The notes beneath the pieces are model-generated. The model saw nothing but the letters and a program-made list of their open reading frames with translations, made no database searches and was not told the DNA's origin. From Siphonodentalium dalli (lineage: Eukaryota > Mollusca > Scaphopoda > Gadilida > Siphonodentaliidae), in the NCBI GenBank assembly GCA_032622095.1, contig CP136063.1, forward strand, positions 211,439,982 through 211,503,981: a stretch of DNA of 64,000 nucleotides, given 5' to 3'. Shown here one piece after another: positions 11,827 to 25,565 of the stretch. The position numbers and the translations under genes were made by a program. Position 1 is the stretch's first letter. Each line of letters begins with the position of its first letter.

Positions 11827-13639
11827 TTGTGCAATATTACATGTGCGATGCAGCTATACAATTCATGCTGACTTTGTCGAATGTTGTTACCTTAAAACGC
11901 GAGGGGCGTGATACTGTGCGCAATATTATTCGATAAAAATATCTCTTTCTTTGAGTTGTCTACAAACATTTATGTTGTCGTCCAATTATCTGACAAACAT
12001 ACAGATTTTGTTTGCCCATCCGGTAATACACGCAATATAGTCTGATAGCTTAACTAAGCTTTACAATTCAGAAGGTTCTCTTCTTTGGAATATTTATGAA
12101 TAAAATGGTCTCATCAGTTCTCGAGCGTTCTCGTGTGTGCTGCCAAACTGAAGACAGAGTTTTGTCCCCTCGCTACGCTGGCCAGATCATAGCCATTACC
12201 AGTTCTAATAAGAAAACCATAGTCAGAAATGGTAACGCCACCAAGATCATATTATTAGCCATAAATATAAATTATAATATAAAATATATTGGTTACATGA
12301 ATGCACTGCCTCAGAATTCCGTTAAAACAACTAATCCTTCAAATTATCACAAAAAACTACAGCTTATTACTGCAGGTTTCTCAGCGGATCAAAAATCGGA
12401 GGTATTGTGTTCCCGCTAAGAGTGCATGGCCCAGCCATTGTTCATACCTAAACGTCGAAAGCAATTAACGCGGTCATAATGGTTACATACTGCAACTATA
12501 AGACATCCAGCGAATACACACCCCACGAAAACCCGAAATGTGTTGTCCTGCGTTATATCCCATTGCTATATCTCAATTTGACACGGTCAGATTAGCCTTT
12601 CTACAATATCCTAAAACAATAAAGCTTCTCAAATCATCGGCATAGTCAATAGAACTTTCACGAACTTGGACATTCCAACTACAGCTTTTATCGGATTTGG
12701 GGTCGCAGTACAACTTTAACGCGTCCCAAAATAACCGCATTCGGGGTAGCACTACAGCTTTTAAAGCGACCCAATCTATTTCTAAAACCGACATCGGCCC
12801 ACGTCTTTCTAAAATTTGGCCAACAGTATACACCGGTGGCGTTAATTAAAATTAGAGCTTGTTAGAGAGTATAATTTTAATTAGAACTGGGCCAGCTATT
12901 GGAATAGGAAATTCCATAACAATGAATGTCACCACGTGTAACATGTGTCGTATCACGTTTCCGTGTCTAACTGATGATAACTATTTTTGATTCAAGCTTA
13001 ATCAACATAAGTACACAAAAGACAAAATGTTCTACAAGTTTAATTGATTCAGCGATAAGCAGAAGGTCTAACAAACTAGTTTCAGAAACATGTTTTATTT
13101 AAGAAATGAATGTAGTGGGTGTGTGTTTATGGGGACAGCGTAGCTGTTCTTACTATATATATATATATACATGTGCCCAAAACGCCGTATCCCACAATAA
13201 CACACACATTCATTTCTTATATTTATATAGATTTTGATGATATATTCTCATAAAAAGCTGAGTGTATTCTTATTTATGTTCACAAAATCCATCGATAATT
13301 TGAGACTAGCACACGCAGCAAATTAAGATGCAATTCGGTTGATCTTTGAAAAGCATGCCCAATTATTCTGCTGACCGCCTTTAGTGATTAGGTCAGATTA
13401 TGTTAACAATTTGTGACTCCATGTTCGTGATAGGTCTGTGTGCTATTGGGGTATTAAACGGGTGACCAAATTGGCAGTTGACAAATCACTGAACAGGATT
13501 TAGTGTAACACAGACGGGCTATATAAGTAACAAGAGATGGACTGTCGTCCGGTGCATACCCCCTCGTGGCATACCGCCTAGTGTGGGCATATCTATAACT
13601 TATGATGGCTATACTCAGACATATGGACCCAGAAATCAG
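11827..13639. other. Intronic sequence, nothing recognised
   Basis: Part of intron 3 of the otopetrin gene. Only chance frames (107 residues at 12,096; 86 at 12,573) with no domain; a short TA run near 13,158. Confidence 0.5.
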
Positions 13640-14595
13640 CATTTTCATATAAACAAAGATGAATAACTATAGAACAAAAAACCAAAACAAACATTTGAAT
13701 GTGCCATTAAATGTCCTCATAGTGGTGAACATCCATACAAAATTTCATTGAGATCCGAGCATTACTGTTCAAGTTATGAGCTGAACAGACATCGGATGGA
13801 TCAAACAGCCAACATTTCCAGATAAACAAAGATGAATTACTCTAGAATGGAAAAGCAGAACAGAACAATGGAACCCCCCATTGAATGTCCTCATAGCAGT
13901 GAACATCTATACCAAATTCCATTGAGATCCCAGCACAACAGTTGAAGTTACGACATGAACAGACACCAGACGGACCAAAAAGCCAACATTTCCAGATGAA
14001 CAAAGAAAAATAACTCTAGAATGGAAAAGCGGAACAAAACGATGGAACCCTCCTTTTCATGTCATCATAGTAGTGAACATCCATACCAAATCCCATTGAG
14101 ATCCCAGTACAACTGTAGAAGTTACGACATGAACAGACACCAGATGGACCAAAAATCCAACATTTCGAGATAAACAAAGATGAATAACTCTAGATTGGAA
14201 AATCCGAACAAAACGATGGAACCCTCTTTTTAATGTCCTCATAGTTGTGAACATCCACACCAAATTTGGTTGAGATCCCAGCACAACTGTTGAAGTTACG
14301 ACATGAACAGACACCAGACGAACCAAAAAGCCACTATTTCCAGATAAACAAAGATGAATAACTCTAGAATGGAAAATCCAAACAAAATGATGGAACCCTC
14401 TATTTAATGTCCTCATAATAGTGAACATCCATACCTAATTTCATTAAGATCCGAGCACTACTGTTCAAGTTATGACACGAACAGACATCGGGCGGACGTA
14501 CGGACTCACGCACGCACGGACGCACGGACGGACGGACGGACAGGTGCAAAACAGTATACCCCCCTTTTTTTTTTTAAAGGGGGTATAATTACATA
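13640..14595 (+). repeat. 173-bp tandem array ending in an ACGG run and a purine/pyrimidine hairpin
   Basis: Five units, each with ATAAACAAAGATGAATAACT, then CCTCATAGTGGTGAACATCC and ATTTCATTGAGATCCGAGCA, spaced about 173 bp. The array ends in a GGACGGACGG run (14,490-14,545) and a small inverted repeat (CCCCCCTTT...AAAGGGGG). Units differ by several per cent. Minus-strand frames (e.g. 14,057-14,428) are repeat artefacts. Confidence 0.85.
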
Positions 14596-17501
14596 TGGCT
14601 AATCGTCGTAGGAGTTGGCGGGCGGACTATTTTTGCGTTACTATATATCGGACAATTTAAGAGTAATTTGATCTGATCATGCCAATTTACAAAATTGGAC
14701 ATGGACAGCTTAGTTTTCAGAATAACAGAATAAATTGTAACAGACAAAAGTTTTTAGTTAAAAAAATGTGAGAAAAGAAAACATTCACTACGCGATGGCG
14801 GTGACCACCTTGCAATATGTGTGCTGCCTGTTTTCAGACCAATTCAATCGAGCTATAGCATTAAAACTCCATGCAGCGCCCTCTACGTCAGCACTGCGAT
14901 ATAGCACTGCCACAAGGATGGTACTTTGCGGACAGATACATCTATTTTTACATATCGTCGGAACTATATTTAGTCACCTATTATCTCAAGTTATTTTGAC
15001 CACCAAAGGTTTGCAATAATGGCAATTATTTCGGTATTGATAAGAACAATATAGACTGAGCCAGACATAGACAATTTTAATCCTAAAACATAAGAACTAA
15101 GAACACGTAAAAAATCCAAATGTCCTTATGGCAGTGATATCTCAGCGGAGCGACGGAGTCACGGAGATAACTCTGTATGGAGTTTGCTAGGCATTATATA
15201 ATTATAGGCCAGTTCATACAGCATGAGAGATTCTTTTACCAGTTGTCATTTTACGTTCAACCGACTATACTGTTAGCAACTCGCGGATCCACGAGCAAGA
15301 GCTTCGGTGAGTGGCTTCAAAACTGTATTATGGCAGTACATGTTTATAGTTAATCTCTTTCGCTTTGATCGGAATTACCACCACCGAGATTAGAGGGGAT
15401 ACGACAGGTTTGCACTTGAAACCGTGTTTGTTGTTACATAATTTTGCTGCTTTGATGTTATAGTAATTATTATCCTTTACGACAGACATCACATGCATCT
15501 GGACTGCGCTTCTTCAGATAGGTGGTTATGGTCAGTCTAGATCATAATACCGACATATCTTGGATATTTTGTGAAATGAAGCACATGGAAATGGAATGCT
15601 CTTTCCATTTGTCTACAATTACAAAACTGTATATCTACTTTTTTTTCGTCTTCTTAAAATGTATTCAGGGTTCCATACCTCCAGTTACAACAACAACAAG
15701 ATAAAATATTTAATCAACATCATTTCTGCTTTGTTATGTTGACAAACAAGTTGAAAACCAAATATGACATATAAATTTGACCTATAAATAACATATTTTT
15801 TCGTCCGTCTAAAACATCGAAATAATATGAAATAAATGCACAGAAAACTCAATATGAAACCAATTAGCGTCTTTCATGTAACATTTCTCATTTCAAACAT
15901 GTTTAATATTGTTTACTCTAGAATCTAAATCAAAAGTAAAACACGTTTCGGAAAAAAATAAGCATGGACCCCTGAATACATCTTCAAGAACATAGAATAT
16001 ATTAGGTATGCATTCCTGTACGGTACCGAAGGCTGATATCGGAGATATTTTAGTATGAACTCAGAGCAGGTCTGCAAGAAGGTCAGCGACCATGTTCTGA
16101 TCCGTTGGTCCATTAGTTGGTACTTTTATGTGGCTTTCACCATGGGTGACCATTTCAGGCTGCTGTCAATTTCAGTGAGGGACAAAAGGCAACACAAAGT
16201 TTATTTCCACTGGGATTCAGGGCAAATCATGCAAATGCACGTATACATTGGAGACCGTCTGTAAGAAGCAAACATGTCCTGGTACAGAAATTCAGAACAC
16301 TTCCTTCGAACATGCATCTAGGTGCATCGAGATTGGAAACCGTTTGCTAGATAAATTACATACGAATCAACTTATCACTGTAACTAAAGGTAGCTATGTT
16401 TTGGTATCGTGTTTCTCGATCTGTGTTTCAAATTTCAGTTTGAACTCAGGTACGTATGAATATAAACACGCGCTCTAATGCCGCGCACATGTCAGCAGTC
16501 ACTAAGAATTAAAGTCGACGGTACGTAAACGGAAACACGTTTGTGGGAATCAACGTGTGGCCGTCCAATATTATCTGGATTTACTGGACTGATTGGGATG
16601 TTTATCTAATAGGATTGCTCCTAGCTGGGCGCCTAACATGTATATTTGTATAGCGTGTATATACCTGGGTTGAGCGGTATTGTTATGAATAAACGCATGT
16701 ATATATATATGGGCCAGATTGACACAACATGCACGTGTTCACTGTTTGTAAACCAGTATCGGTACCAGGGTTTTGCTATATATATGGACATGCGGAATAA
16801 CAGTCAGGCTGCATTTGACGGTTGTATTCTTTCTGCATGAAATGTGCCATGTACTATAGCCTAGGTCCATGGAGAGAGATATATATATATATATCTAGAC
16901 ATGTGTAGCAGATAGAAACATCAAATGACATAACGCTAGCTATCAAACAGGAGTAATTCCGTGAAGCCGGTGTGGGATGGATAAGTGCATGTATGGGAAT
17001 AATTTAGATATATGTACAATGAAACGTCCTTCCATGGACGGGAAACCCGTATATTTATATATATAGTCTCGTTGCTTGACGCGAGAAGTCCCAAAATATA
17101 TATGCATCGGTGGAGCTGGTTGGTTCATGTTATACTACGAATCGGGTGGTTGGTTGAATTGGAATAATGACTTAACATAACGCGAAATTCGACGATAAGA
17201 GTCTTAGTTTCTACTTCGAACACATATATGTGAAACTACAATTGGATATTAGACTTGCATCTGAAAGTTGATACAGATGCTTAGTAAATGAACATTGCTA
17301 TATGCTAGTAAGCTGTCGTCTGCCATGGTTGCAATGGACTTGCAGCGTATTGACGCCAACTCAATGTCTTCAAAACTGTGAAACTATCAAAACGTAGTCG
17401 GGAAGTTGTCCATAACAACACCAGTGGTCAATGTATAGAAATATGCATAAGTTATTCGATATACCAGTGCTATTGTTTAAAATATCACTGGATATACTCA
17501 C
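14596..17501. other. Intronic sequence, nothing recognised
   Basis: Right part of intron 3. Short chance frames and short TA runs (16,878; 17,056); no exon with matching phase found. Confidence 0.45.
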
Positions 17502-17829
17502 CTAAAGCACCCAGTCGGAGATAGAAATTGATGCCTTCTCCGACATGCGCAACGCTGCCGTCTTGGGGTAACTCCATGTTGTTGGTGATGTCCGTGGTGA
17601 TTGACATCTGCTCGGCAGGTTTGTCTTGTCCCTTCTCGAGATTCTCCAGTCTCTTGAGATCAAGCTGTGGTGAACCCGGCATCGTGTTGATATTTTCCGT
17701 GCTTCGCCGGACAGTGACCCGAAGATTCGTGTCATAGTTGCCTCCCTTCGAGCTCACTCCCCGCAAGAGGGCGAGTTGGAAATAAATCAGGAACAATAGC
17801 GAGATGAGGTATAGATATAACAGGAAACC
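17502..17829 (-). CDS. otop: Otopetrin-like core exon 3 (TM2, cytosolic loop, start of TM3)
   Basis: 328-nt internal exon. The acceptor is TTTTCCTTTTTAG and the donor GCTTTAG followed by gtgagt. It enters in phase 0 and exits in phase 1. It starts with a clear helix (GFLLYLYLISLLFLIYFQLA), then has a hydrophilic loop of about 65 residues with mixed Asp/Glu/Lys/Ser (RRSTENINTM, LEKGQDKPAEQ). It ends EGINFYLRLGAL, the diagnostic otopetrin start of helix 3 (vertebrate members have a similar Glu-Gly-x-Asn-Phe-Tyr-Leu-Arg). The loop is the most variable part of the family and is expected to face the cytosol. A shorter overlapping reading frame on the same strand is a shadow. Confidence 0.93.
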
Positions 17830-18260
17830 CTAAAAAGGAAAAAAACGTTGTATTTCAACAATTGGCACTTGCCCATTATCGCGCTTGAGAACACTCACAA
17901 GAGCGTGTGATTAGAGTTGTGAGGTACACAGGGACTATACATATGTATATGATGTCGGTCATGGTGTACACGCAAGAGAACAAATTACAAAATATTGCAT
18001 GATTAGCTTGGGATTAATGGGAGCGAAACGAGTATATCTTCCAAACAAGTACGTAAATGTAGAGCATTCTGAATCTACACATAAGTCAATTATATAGTGA
18101 GTGACTTCCTGTGCCAGTGTGGCATGCATTGCATCGCTCATGCATGTCCCATGTAAAAACGGCTGAGATTAAAGCATCATTCATTCATTCAACGTGGCCA
18201 TCCATATATGTTGCATATATAAAGACTTCCAATTAACCATTATTTATAGGTGTGACTTAC

Positions 18261-18381
18261 CTCCAGATAATACTTATGTTCCCGTTCTGTGGCTGTAAGG
18301 GCATCGGCCAGTGAGAACACGATTCCCAGAGATATGAGGAACAGGGCGTACAGGCCGCATACCAGCTTGGTTAGAGCCGAC
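18261..18381 (-). CDS. otop: Otopetrin-like core exon 2 (TM1), common acceptor of alternative first exons
   Basis: 121-nt exon. The acceptor is GGTCTGCTTTCAG and the donor CTGGAG followed by gtaagt. One base completes a split codon from whichever first exon is used. Forty codons follow: SALTKLVCGLYALFLISLGI, then VFSLADALTATEREHKYYLE. This is otopetrin helix 1, whose family signature is a Leu-Tyr-Gly/Ala-x-x-Leu-Phe-x-x-x-Leu-Gly run. The exon begins in phase 2. Four separate upstream candidate exons (43.85, 48.75, 51.30 and 54.71 kb) end in the matching phase, each giving an open fusion (R-SALTK or A-SALTK). The intron to the next exon is only 431 bp. Confidence 0.92.
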
Positions 18382-19495
18382 CTGAAAGCAGACCAAAGCT
18401 GTTGGTGATCATGAGCTATAAACATGTACAACACTAAGTGTGGATTTCGTATGAGACTAAATGAATGTGACGATTCTGCAAGACTAGAACTACGTATGAT
18501 GCCATGAGGATTTCCGTAATCTGGATCGAGGCATGAGTGGTCAAAACATTGTAGTTTCTTCGGATACTCAAAAGCATAATTATGTGTGGTTGTTTGGCGA
18601 GCTATAAAGTGCATTCCGTGTGGCATGAATTTGCACGTGTAAATATATATACCGTCCACATATATACTGAAGTTTGAGCAACATTGTGTGTGCACATATA
18701 GGTGGAGTGCAGTACGATTTGAGCAAAATTCTTACAGAAGTCGTAATGCAAACATGCAAAACAGAGGAATTTCAGCGAATGGCAATGTCAGTCGATATGC
18801 CTTTTATAGTTATTAATAGAACTCTACCGATACATGACATGCGGATGTGTTCGAGGGATGTGTGTTTTATCCGCAAATAATCCAATATCAACTCGAAAGA
18901 ACAATTAGAATATATTAAAACTCCAGTGGCCCAATTTAGTATATCCAATTCAAACCGCCATGAGATCATACACATCCATCAACACTCGAATCTCGCTGAA
19001 TTCTGCTGAGAATTTGCCTATTCAAAAGAATATGTTGTGGATTAGCCAGGTATCATAACACCTGGATCAAATATAGTTCGTCCCAAAACCTCGGATTGTA
19101 GGTTGAATCAGACAGGTGTGACAATAAGTTTTGCCATTCAACGAACGAATGTAGTTAACTTATTAATCCCAATGTTTGTAAACTTACATGAGTAAGAAAC
19201 TAACGTCAGGCCACAACAAGCACGAATGATTAGTATTTTATGCTCAGCCTTTACCTGAAGAAAACATAACACTAATGTCGATGAGATCAACATCTGGAGA
19301 ACGTTGGCATCGGTAAAAAACCTTCTTTGATTAGTGTAACATACTGCCAATCGCTGGTAGATGCGTGAATTCCAGTCATACTCCGGCACGTAAAGAGCAA
19401 TCAGACTCACATCTGGAGGACGACGCTTTGACGCCAGATCATTGCAGTGAATGCACCTGGTGCAGGTCTCAGATGACATAATAATCCAAGGGGCA
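18382..19495. other. Start of the long first intron, nothing recognised
   Basis: No coding exon recognised. Frames of 151 residues (18,240-18,695) and 67-68 residues are extensions of the exon at 18,261 into the intron or chance. Confidence 0.45.
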
Positions 19496-19496
19496 T

Positions 19497-19740
19497 TCCA
19501 TTTGCTAAAACTGAGCCATTCTTTCAGGTGAATCCAGCTAATGAAGAAAATACTAAACGGTGCATGTCCCATGGTGAAAACTGAATCCAACAGACGAAGA
19601 AAATAATAAACGGTGCAATCCGAATAGCACAAAGGGAAATCCAGTTTACGAAGGGAATAATGCACGGATCATTCCTAATAGCGGGGGGGGGTCCAGTCAA
19701 TGAACAACAATTTAAACGATGCAGGTCGTATTCTACAAAG
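19497..19740 (+). repeat. 55-bp degenerate tandem repeat
   Basis: Four diverged units around GAATCCAGCTAATGAAGAAA followed by a segment like CTAAACGGTGCATG. They produce the 175- and 81-residue minus-strand frames here, which are not genes. Confidence 0.65.
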
Positions 19741-19975
19741 GAAAAATGCAGCACAGGAAGGAAATACAAACAATAGTTTCCTTATACTGCAGGAGGATGC
19801 CATAAAGTAATAACACTGGTCATAGTCAAAGTCATAGTCCGTTTGACTTAACAATTTAGATATTTCGTGATATTTCTAACTGACATTTGAAACAAATCTG
19901 GATGTCTATCAGTCACAGTGCATGAGCTTAATCCGCCATAATGATCCCACTTTACAACACTCTTGTTTGTTGTAT

Positions 19976-20034
19976 TTCAATGAGCAGGCATGTCATGTTT
20001 GTTACAAACCTGACATGCCTGCCTGCTCATTGAA
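19976..20034. repeat. Short hairpin
   Basis: Arms TTCAATGAGCAGGCATGTCA and complement with one 4-nt bulge and almost no loop. The loop is too tight for a typical microRNA precursor; more likely a foldback remnant. Confidence 0.5.
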
Positions 20035-20187
20035 GTATTGTGTGCTGAAAACTCTGTCACAGATTTGTCCTTCAGTGTCAATAATTACAATCAACATTTT
20101 GTGGCAAAGAAGGTTTCCTGTATAGAGCCAATGTGGTTTCGGAGATATACTCCATGTGGGTATATATAGATGTGCGTGATTGATCAA

Positions 20188-21976
20188 TATGTCAAACTGA
20201 AGGGAATTATTCCAGAATTGCGACCGTTATATCACCATATTTTATTTTTCTGATATTATTGCTATTATGGTCACGTTTTTTTAGTATACATATGGGAATT
20301 CTACTTTCATGCTGGGTGAGGAATAAAAGTGAATTTACTTAATTAGTACTGTGACTATCTTTATGCATGGATAAAATATTCATGATTGACTATGGACCTA
20401 ATCAGACACTGGCACCGCAAACAAAGGAGCTGTCCACACCAATCATATAGGTACATACATTGTTTTATTGACGGGAATCAATTACTTCTATCAACCCGAA
20501 GTCAACAGGACCTTCTGTGACTTATATCAGAAACAATTTTTTCAATATTATTTTCCAAAAACTGGGACAGAAATTGTGGCTATAAATTAGAAAATTACTA
20601 CATTTTGGAGTTAAAGTCTATCTTCTAAAACATGTAGAGGAGAAAAGGTTGTAATATCACATGTGTTTATTTTGAGAACAACAATGAAAGTGTGAACTCA
20701 AACGAGTTTCATACAATTATTTGTATTGCTACATGTATGGTAAGTGTTGTCATTAAGAGATAGATCATATTTAACATTTCATCTATGTAACAGTTTAATA
20801 ATTTCAGATTGTTTTCTTGATAATTATAAGTTCTGCCAAATTACGATGCACGTGTGATTGTGAGTGCAAGGGTTATTTGGGAGGGAGGTAACCCCGGTAG
20901 ACCCGCGCGCGTTCCTTAAGCCCGTGGAATTTCAATGATAGCTTTTAAATTATGGTGGGTGTAAAATTTGGATGATTGAATCATTAAGTGAAATCATAAT
21001 CAAAGAAATGTTTTCGTCTACACAGCGTTTAAACGTCATTAATGATATCTAATTATTTAACGTGGAACGACATGCATGCGCGTGGGGAACTGGGAATAAA
21101 TCACCTTCGCTGGCATATTCAAAGAAAATTTGTAAAAATGAGCGATATCGTGGCATGTTATGCCCTTGAAGATGTTGTTTTTGGCATCTCAAAAGAAACT
21201 GATAGTTTTATCGTGTGTCTCCCTTGTGAACTGGCCAGGTATTCTAAACATTCATCAACAAACATCCTATAAAATACCATGGATGCATAATCATAAGAAG
21301 ATCTGGGAACTAAATACGCTCGGGGTCTCGTAAAATTGCACATAATGAACGAGAAATGCTATCACGGAGCAGACATGATGAGTAATAAATTGTGTATATA
21401 TTGCACGCAAACCACAGCAATGATAAAAAGGTGACACGATATCAATGTTCTGATTGTAAGTATAGTCTGCAAACGAAAGAAGAGCAACATACACAAATGT
21501 ATGATATATACTATCACACTATTATATAGTACACATGTGTGAGGCGTGCATTACATTTTTTTCTACTTTACTCGGCATATATCTAAGTAATGCTGACGTA
21601 GCTGAAATTGTCCTAATTTCGGTTGCATGCGGACAATATTTCGTGCATTTCAGTATATGTTATATACATGTACGTCTATGTTATTTGAAAATCAAGTGGT
21701 AAAGCCTGGGGTTACTCGACTTTACAAATGTACTGCATTATTATCTGAAATTATGTTTTCTGTGGACAACGATAGTTCGCGTATTGTATATATTACAGCC
21801 ATTGATATGATTTTACATTCTGTGTTAACTGGAAATCAGATTGTATTGGCTGGTGTTTCAAGACGTTTGGGTTGCGCTTCAGTCTTTAGAGTGTTTACAA
21901 ATCCTGATGCATCAAACCATTTTAATAGAACAGTCTGCATTGTTATCTGAAGATCAAATCATAATACGCCCTGTCA
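20188..21976. other. Intronic sequence, nothing firm
   Basis: AT-rich. Between 21,700 and 22,460 a diffuse repeat (GTTTACAAATCCTGATGCAT-like; TTTTAATAGAACAGTCTGCA-like) recurs two to three times and is interrupted by a foldback element. Confidence 0.4.
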
Positions 21977-22206
21977 GTAACTCGCGGCCATATTGGATCC
22001 ACCAGGTCCGGTTCCGTGGTTTTAGTGCTACATGCCAAAGTTTTGGATTATCATTCCATATATGGAAGTCATAAATAATTCAAAAGCTCCATATGTGGAC
22101 ATGCTACTCCAAAACTTTGACCAGTAGCACTAAAACCACGGAACCGGGGCTGGAAGAATCTCTGAAACCACGGAACGGAGCTGTATGAATCCAATACGAC
22201 CGCGAC
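21977..22206. mobile_element. Foldback MITE, CGCGGCCATATTGGATCCA family, copy 1
   Basis: Outer inverted ends (CGCGGCCATATTGGATCCA / GGATCCAATACGACCGCG-like) and a long inner hairpin (GGTTCCGTGGTTTTAGTGCT with CCATATATGGA at its turn). Second copy at 50,074-50,300. No coding capacity. Confidence 0.8.
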
Positions 22207-22499
22207 CCAGTGATCTCGCTTATGGATGATGTTTCGGGACTTCAAGTACGATATTTATGTTTGGGTTTCTGATCTGACTTGAGTATTTAGAGTGATTAAA
22301 AATCCTAAATCACCAGACAATTTTAATGGGACAGCCTGCACTGTTACCTGAAAATCAAATTATAATGGCTGAGGTTTCTGGACTTCTCGATGTTTATGTT
22401 TGGGTCTCTGGCCATCTTTATGTCTTTGGAGTGTTTACAAATCCTATAGTGCACGGGAACCATTTTAATGGGACGCTGTGAAACGGAGTCGTCTGCATG

Positions 22500-25167
22500 T
22501 AATCATCTGGGGCGATTAGAATCACGATAATTGGTAACGGGATGCTGCACAACCTACCGCCGAGAGAGATAAGACAATAAATTCTCGTAGGAAGATAATC
22601 ATTGCAACGATAAACTCTCTGTGATGCAAAACACGCGTTAGCGTGATGCAAACCCTCTGAAGGGTGGAATATATATATGTAAATCTTCATATCGAGACAG
22701 CGGATAAGTGGCGACCATATTGACCATATCATAATTTGTTTATGCAAGTCATTATGCAGTAAATTCGCTTAACATCATCATTACCGCACCAGTTATGACA
22801 ACCAACATATTTAGTCGGCGTTTCGATGATCATATATGCTAACCAGATTCCTGCGCGCTGTTTGACGAAGATGCGAACACGATATGTGTCGATTTGTCCA
22901 ATGGTCACAACTCGGTGAAGGGATCATTGCTACTTGACGATTTCAGAGTTGAACGTATATGTCACTAGGTTGACATATTAGATAAACCAAATTAACGCTA
23001 TCCCGTTAATTAACCTGTCGGTAGCAATGAACAAGACTGAGGCACTAATAGGCAAGATCCACAACACCAAATGTTGTCCACTACTGTATGGTCGTTTCAG
23101 CATTTTAATACGATATAACAGCGACACCAAAAATAAAAGCAATGCGCTATAGGTTAGTTGACATTACGATACATCGTAGAGAATACAATGAGACCAGCCG
23201 ACAACTGAAATGCTTGTTACACCAACCACAAAGGGTTTCAAATGTGGAAGAATCTACATTTTGTTGAAAAATTAAGTTTCAAATCAAAGCTGAAAAATTC
23301 GAAATCGTTCTCGAACAAACGGTTGCAATTTTGGTGGGCTTCTGTATTATTCACTGAAGACCTAAAAAATTCTCATTTCTAACGACTAAAGCCCTTTGTT
23401 CTGACATTCGCGTGGTAATTATCCCCATTACTCAGCGCTATAAGCATCACCTAAGCTCGTAGCGAACACCTCTCAACGGAACTAGAGACTCGTAAATAGC
23501 CGGAACTATCTACTAAATCATTCAGAGGGTTACAAAGGCCACAAATCGTAACCAGGTACATCTAACCACCATCCAACATGAGCACTATAAATATGTTACC
23601 AGCTCGTCTAGATTCTGGACCATAATGAGTGTGTTGTTTGGCCACCAAACTGACGCCGTTTTGATGTGAGCAAACAACAGAAACGACCACCCCAATTAAC
23701 AAACCAACCATCACCAATTAATGGAAACCCAGATTTGAGAATTTATTTTCAAGCCTGTCTGAACAATGGGAGTCACAATGTGAGGGAAATAATATATCTT
23801 GGTGATGCAATCGAATCTTAAAATGCAAGTTCAACTGTCGCTATATAACATATTATTTGAAGTGCCCAAGAGACAAGAAAAGTTAAGAACCTGATATATT
23901 AAAAAATAAATATCGCCGGCACAATTGTTTGGCAATTATACATGAGTGTACAATTTGATGTCAAATATCATGCAGAGGAGTGGATGTGTGTGAATTCATG
24001 TGCCGGCAGACCAACGAACGACGGATGACCAGACCGGACGTTTATATAGTATAGAGTAAGAACTGGCTTGAGTAACAGCTTGAGTTTCAATAGCCTTGAC
24101 ATAAAATACAGATTGCGATTGGGTTACATGTTTTAACGACTTATGGAGAAATCGTATGAAAGGCATTGGTTAACAAGGCGGCCTTGTCGCCAGCTGAACT
24201 TATTTACATGGTGATATGTTTTGAAAATATATATAGTAATGCCTTCCAAAGTTCATCCACGGTGAGATTGTTGCCAAACTAATGTGAATGTATGCTTAAA
24301 GAGTGATATAAAATTTGCCATAAAACAACTTTCAACGTAATTGATATTAAATGATATGGCGTAGGGGTTGAATAGTTTAGATATTAATCTGAGTTGTGCT
24401 CTGGAAGCCAGAATCAGAAGGATCCAAATTACGCAGGCGTATAATGAAGATATTCGTCGTTTTACCAAACACATCTGGGATGAATTAATGTTTTGATGAA
24501 TAAATTTTTTTAAGAAGCTGACCCTTCGCGAATGTTGCTTCACATTAATTCCTACATAGATTAATGCTTGTATATCAAAGTACTTCTCGACTTGAGACAC
24601 AGTACGTAGAGTGGTTCGCGGAAGAGCAGATACGCCACAGTGCTCTAATCAGGCCGTTTATCGGTTATGCCGTCGTGCTGAGGAATCTCAGAAGATAGCG
24701 CTTATAAATGATGAGTTGGCATTAATCCTTTGATCATCACGCTATCCGAAAATTATGTTGTACATTACACTTGAGAAAAGAATGCTCGTTTACCGGCGGT
24801 CTTTGCCTGGTATCTGGGACAAACTCAAGAATCTTTAAAGTCATATTCTCAATGAATGCACGAGGCCTTTGAAGAACATAAATTATGTGCAACTTTATTT
24901 CAGTATATATTGTTAAGATATTTACACAATTTGTCGACATTTTGGCCTTGTGAAATGTAAGTAAGGGTCAGCCTTGTGATGTGAGCTAAACTGGACATAC
25001 CTGCACATCAAGATTACGTACAATATATACATGTACCTAATTCTGGTGCCACGAAATGCACGTCATTGGTAATAGATGTACGTTCGACAGGTGGAACATG
25101 CAAACAAATATACCAACGCAATATTGGAAATATTTTCGGGGATGCATGACACATATATGTCCTATAT
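22500..25167. other. Intronic sequence, nothing recognised
   Basis: Only chance frames (up to 115 residues on the minus strand at 24,253). A minus-strand donor near 25,000 (GTGCAG, gtatgt) could close a tiny ATG frame, but nothing else supports an exon. Confidence 0.4.
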
Positions 25168-25565
25168 TAACCCTTTACCCAACAAACCGGCCAAAACCGG
25201 CCAAATAAAGCTTCAACAGCCTAAAATATCTTCGGTCTGTCTCAATAGAACCATACAAATATGGATATCATTGGAACCGGCTCAGTGACCACATTGTGAT
25301 GGTTACGGTTATGCCCTGTGCCAATGCATTCTCTTATATATGCGAGTCGACCATAGGTCGCCTCGCATATATAAGAGAATGCATTGGCCTAAAAAAAAAA
25401 AAATTTTAACACTTTTTATCATTTTTTCTTACATTCTTTAACAATTTTATAATTTTTAATGTGTTAAGCCAATGCATTCTCTTATATATGCGAGGCGACC
25501 TATGGTCGACTCGCATATATAAGAGAATGCATTGGCACAGGGCCGTTCTGTTGGGTAAAGGGCTA
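25168..25565. mobile_element. 398-bp double-hairpin MITE, copy 2
   Basis: Same length and ends as the element at 9,231, with TA on both sides and a poly-A expansion after the first hairpin. Differs from the other copies at only a few positions, implying recent spread. Confidence 0.9.

Noticed and set aside
14057-14428. 123-residue repeated frame on the minus strand
   Set aside because: Product of the 173-bp tandem array; interrupted in other units.
19138-19665. 175-residue minus-strand frame
   Set aside because: Lies over a degenerate 55-bp tandem repeat; no domain recognised.
19976-20034. Possible microRNA precursor hairpin
   Set aside because: Loop is nearly absent and the arms contain a 4-nt bulge; the shape fits a foldback remnant better.
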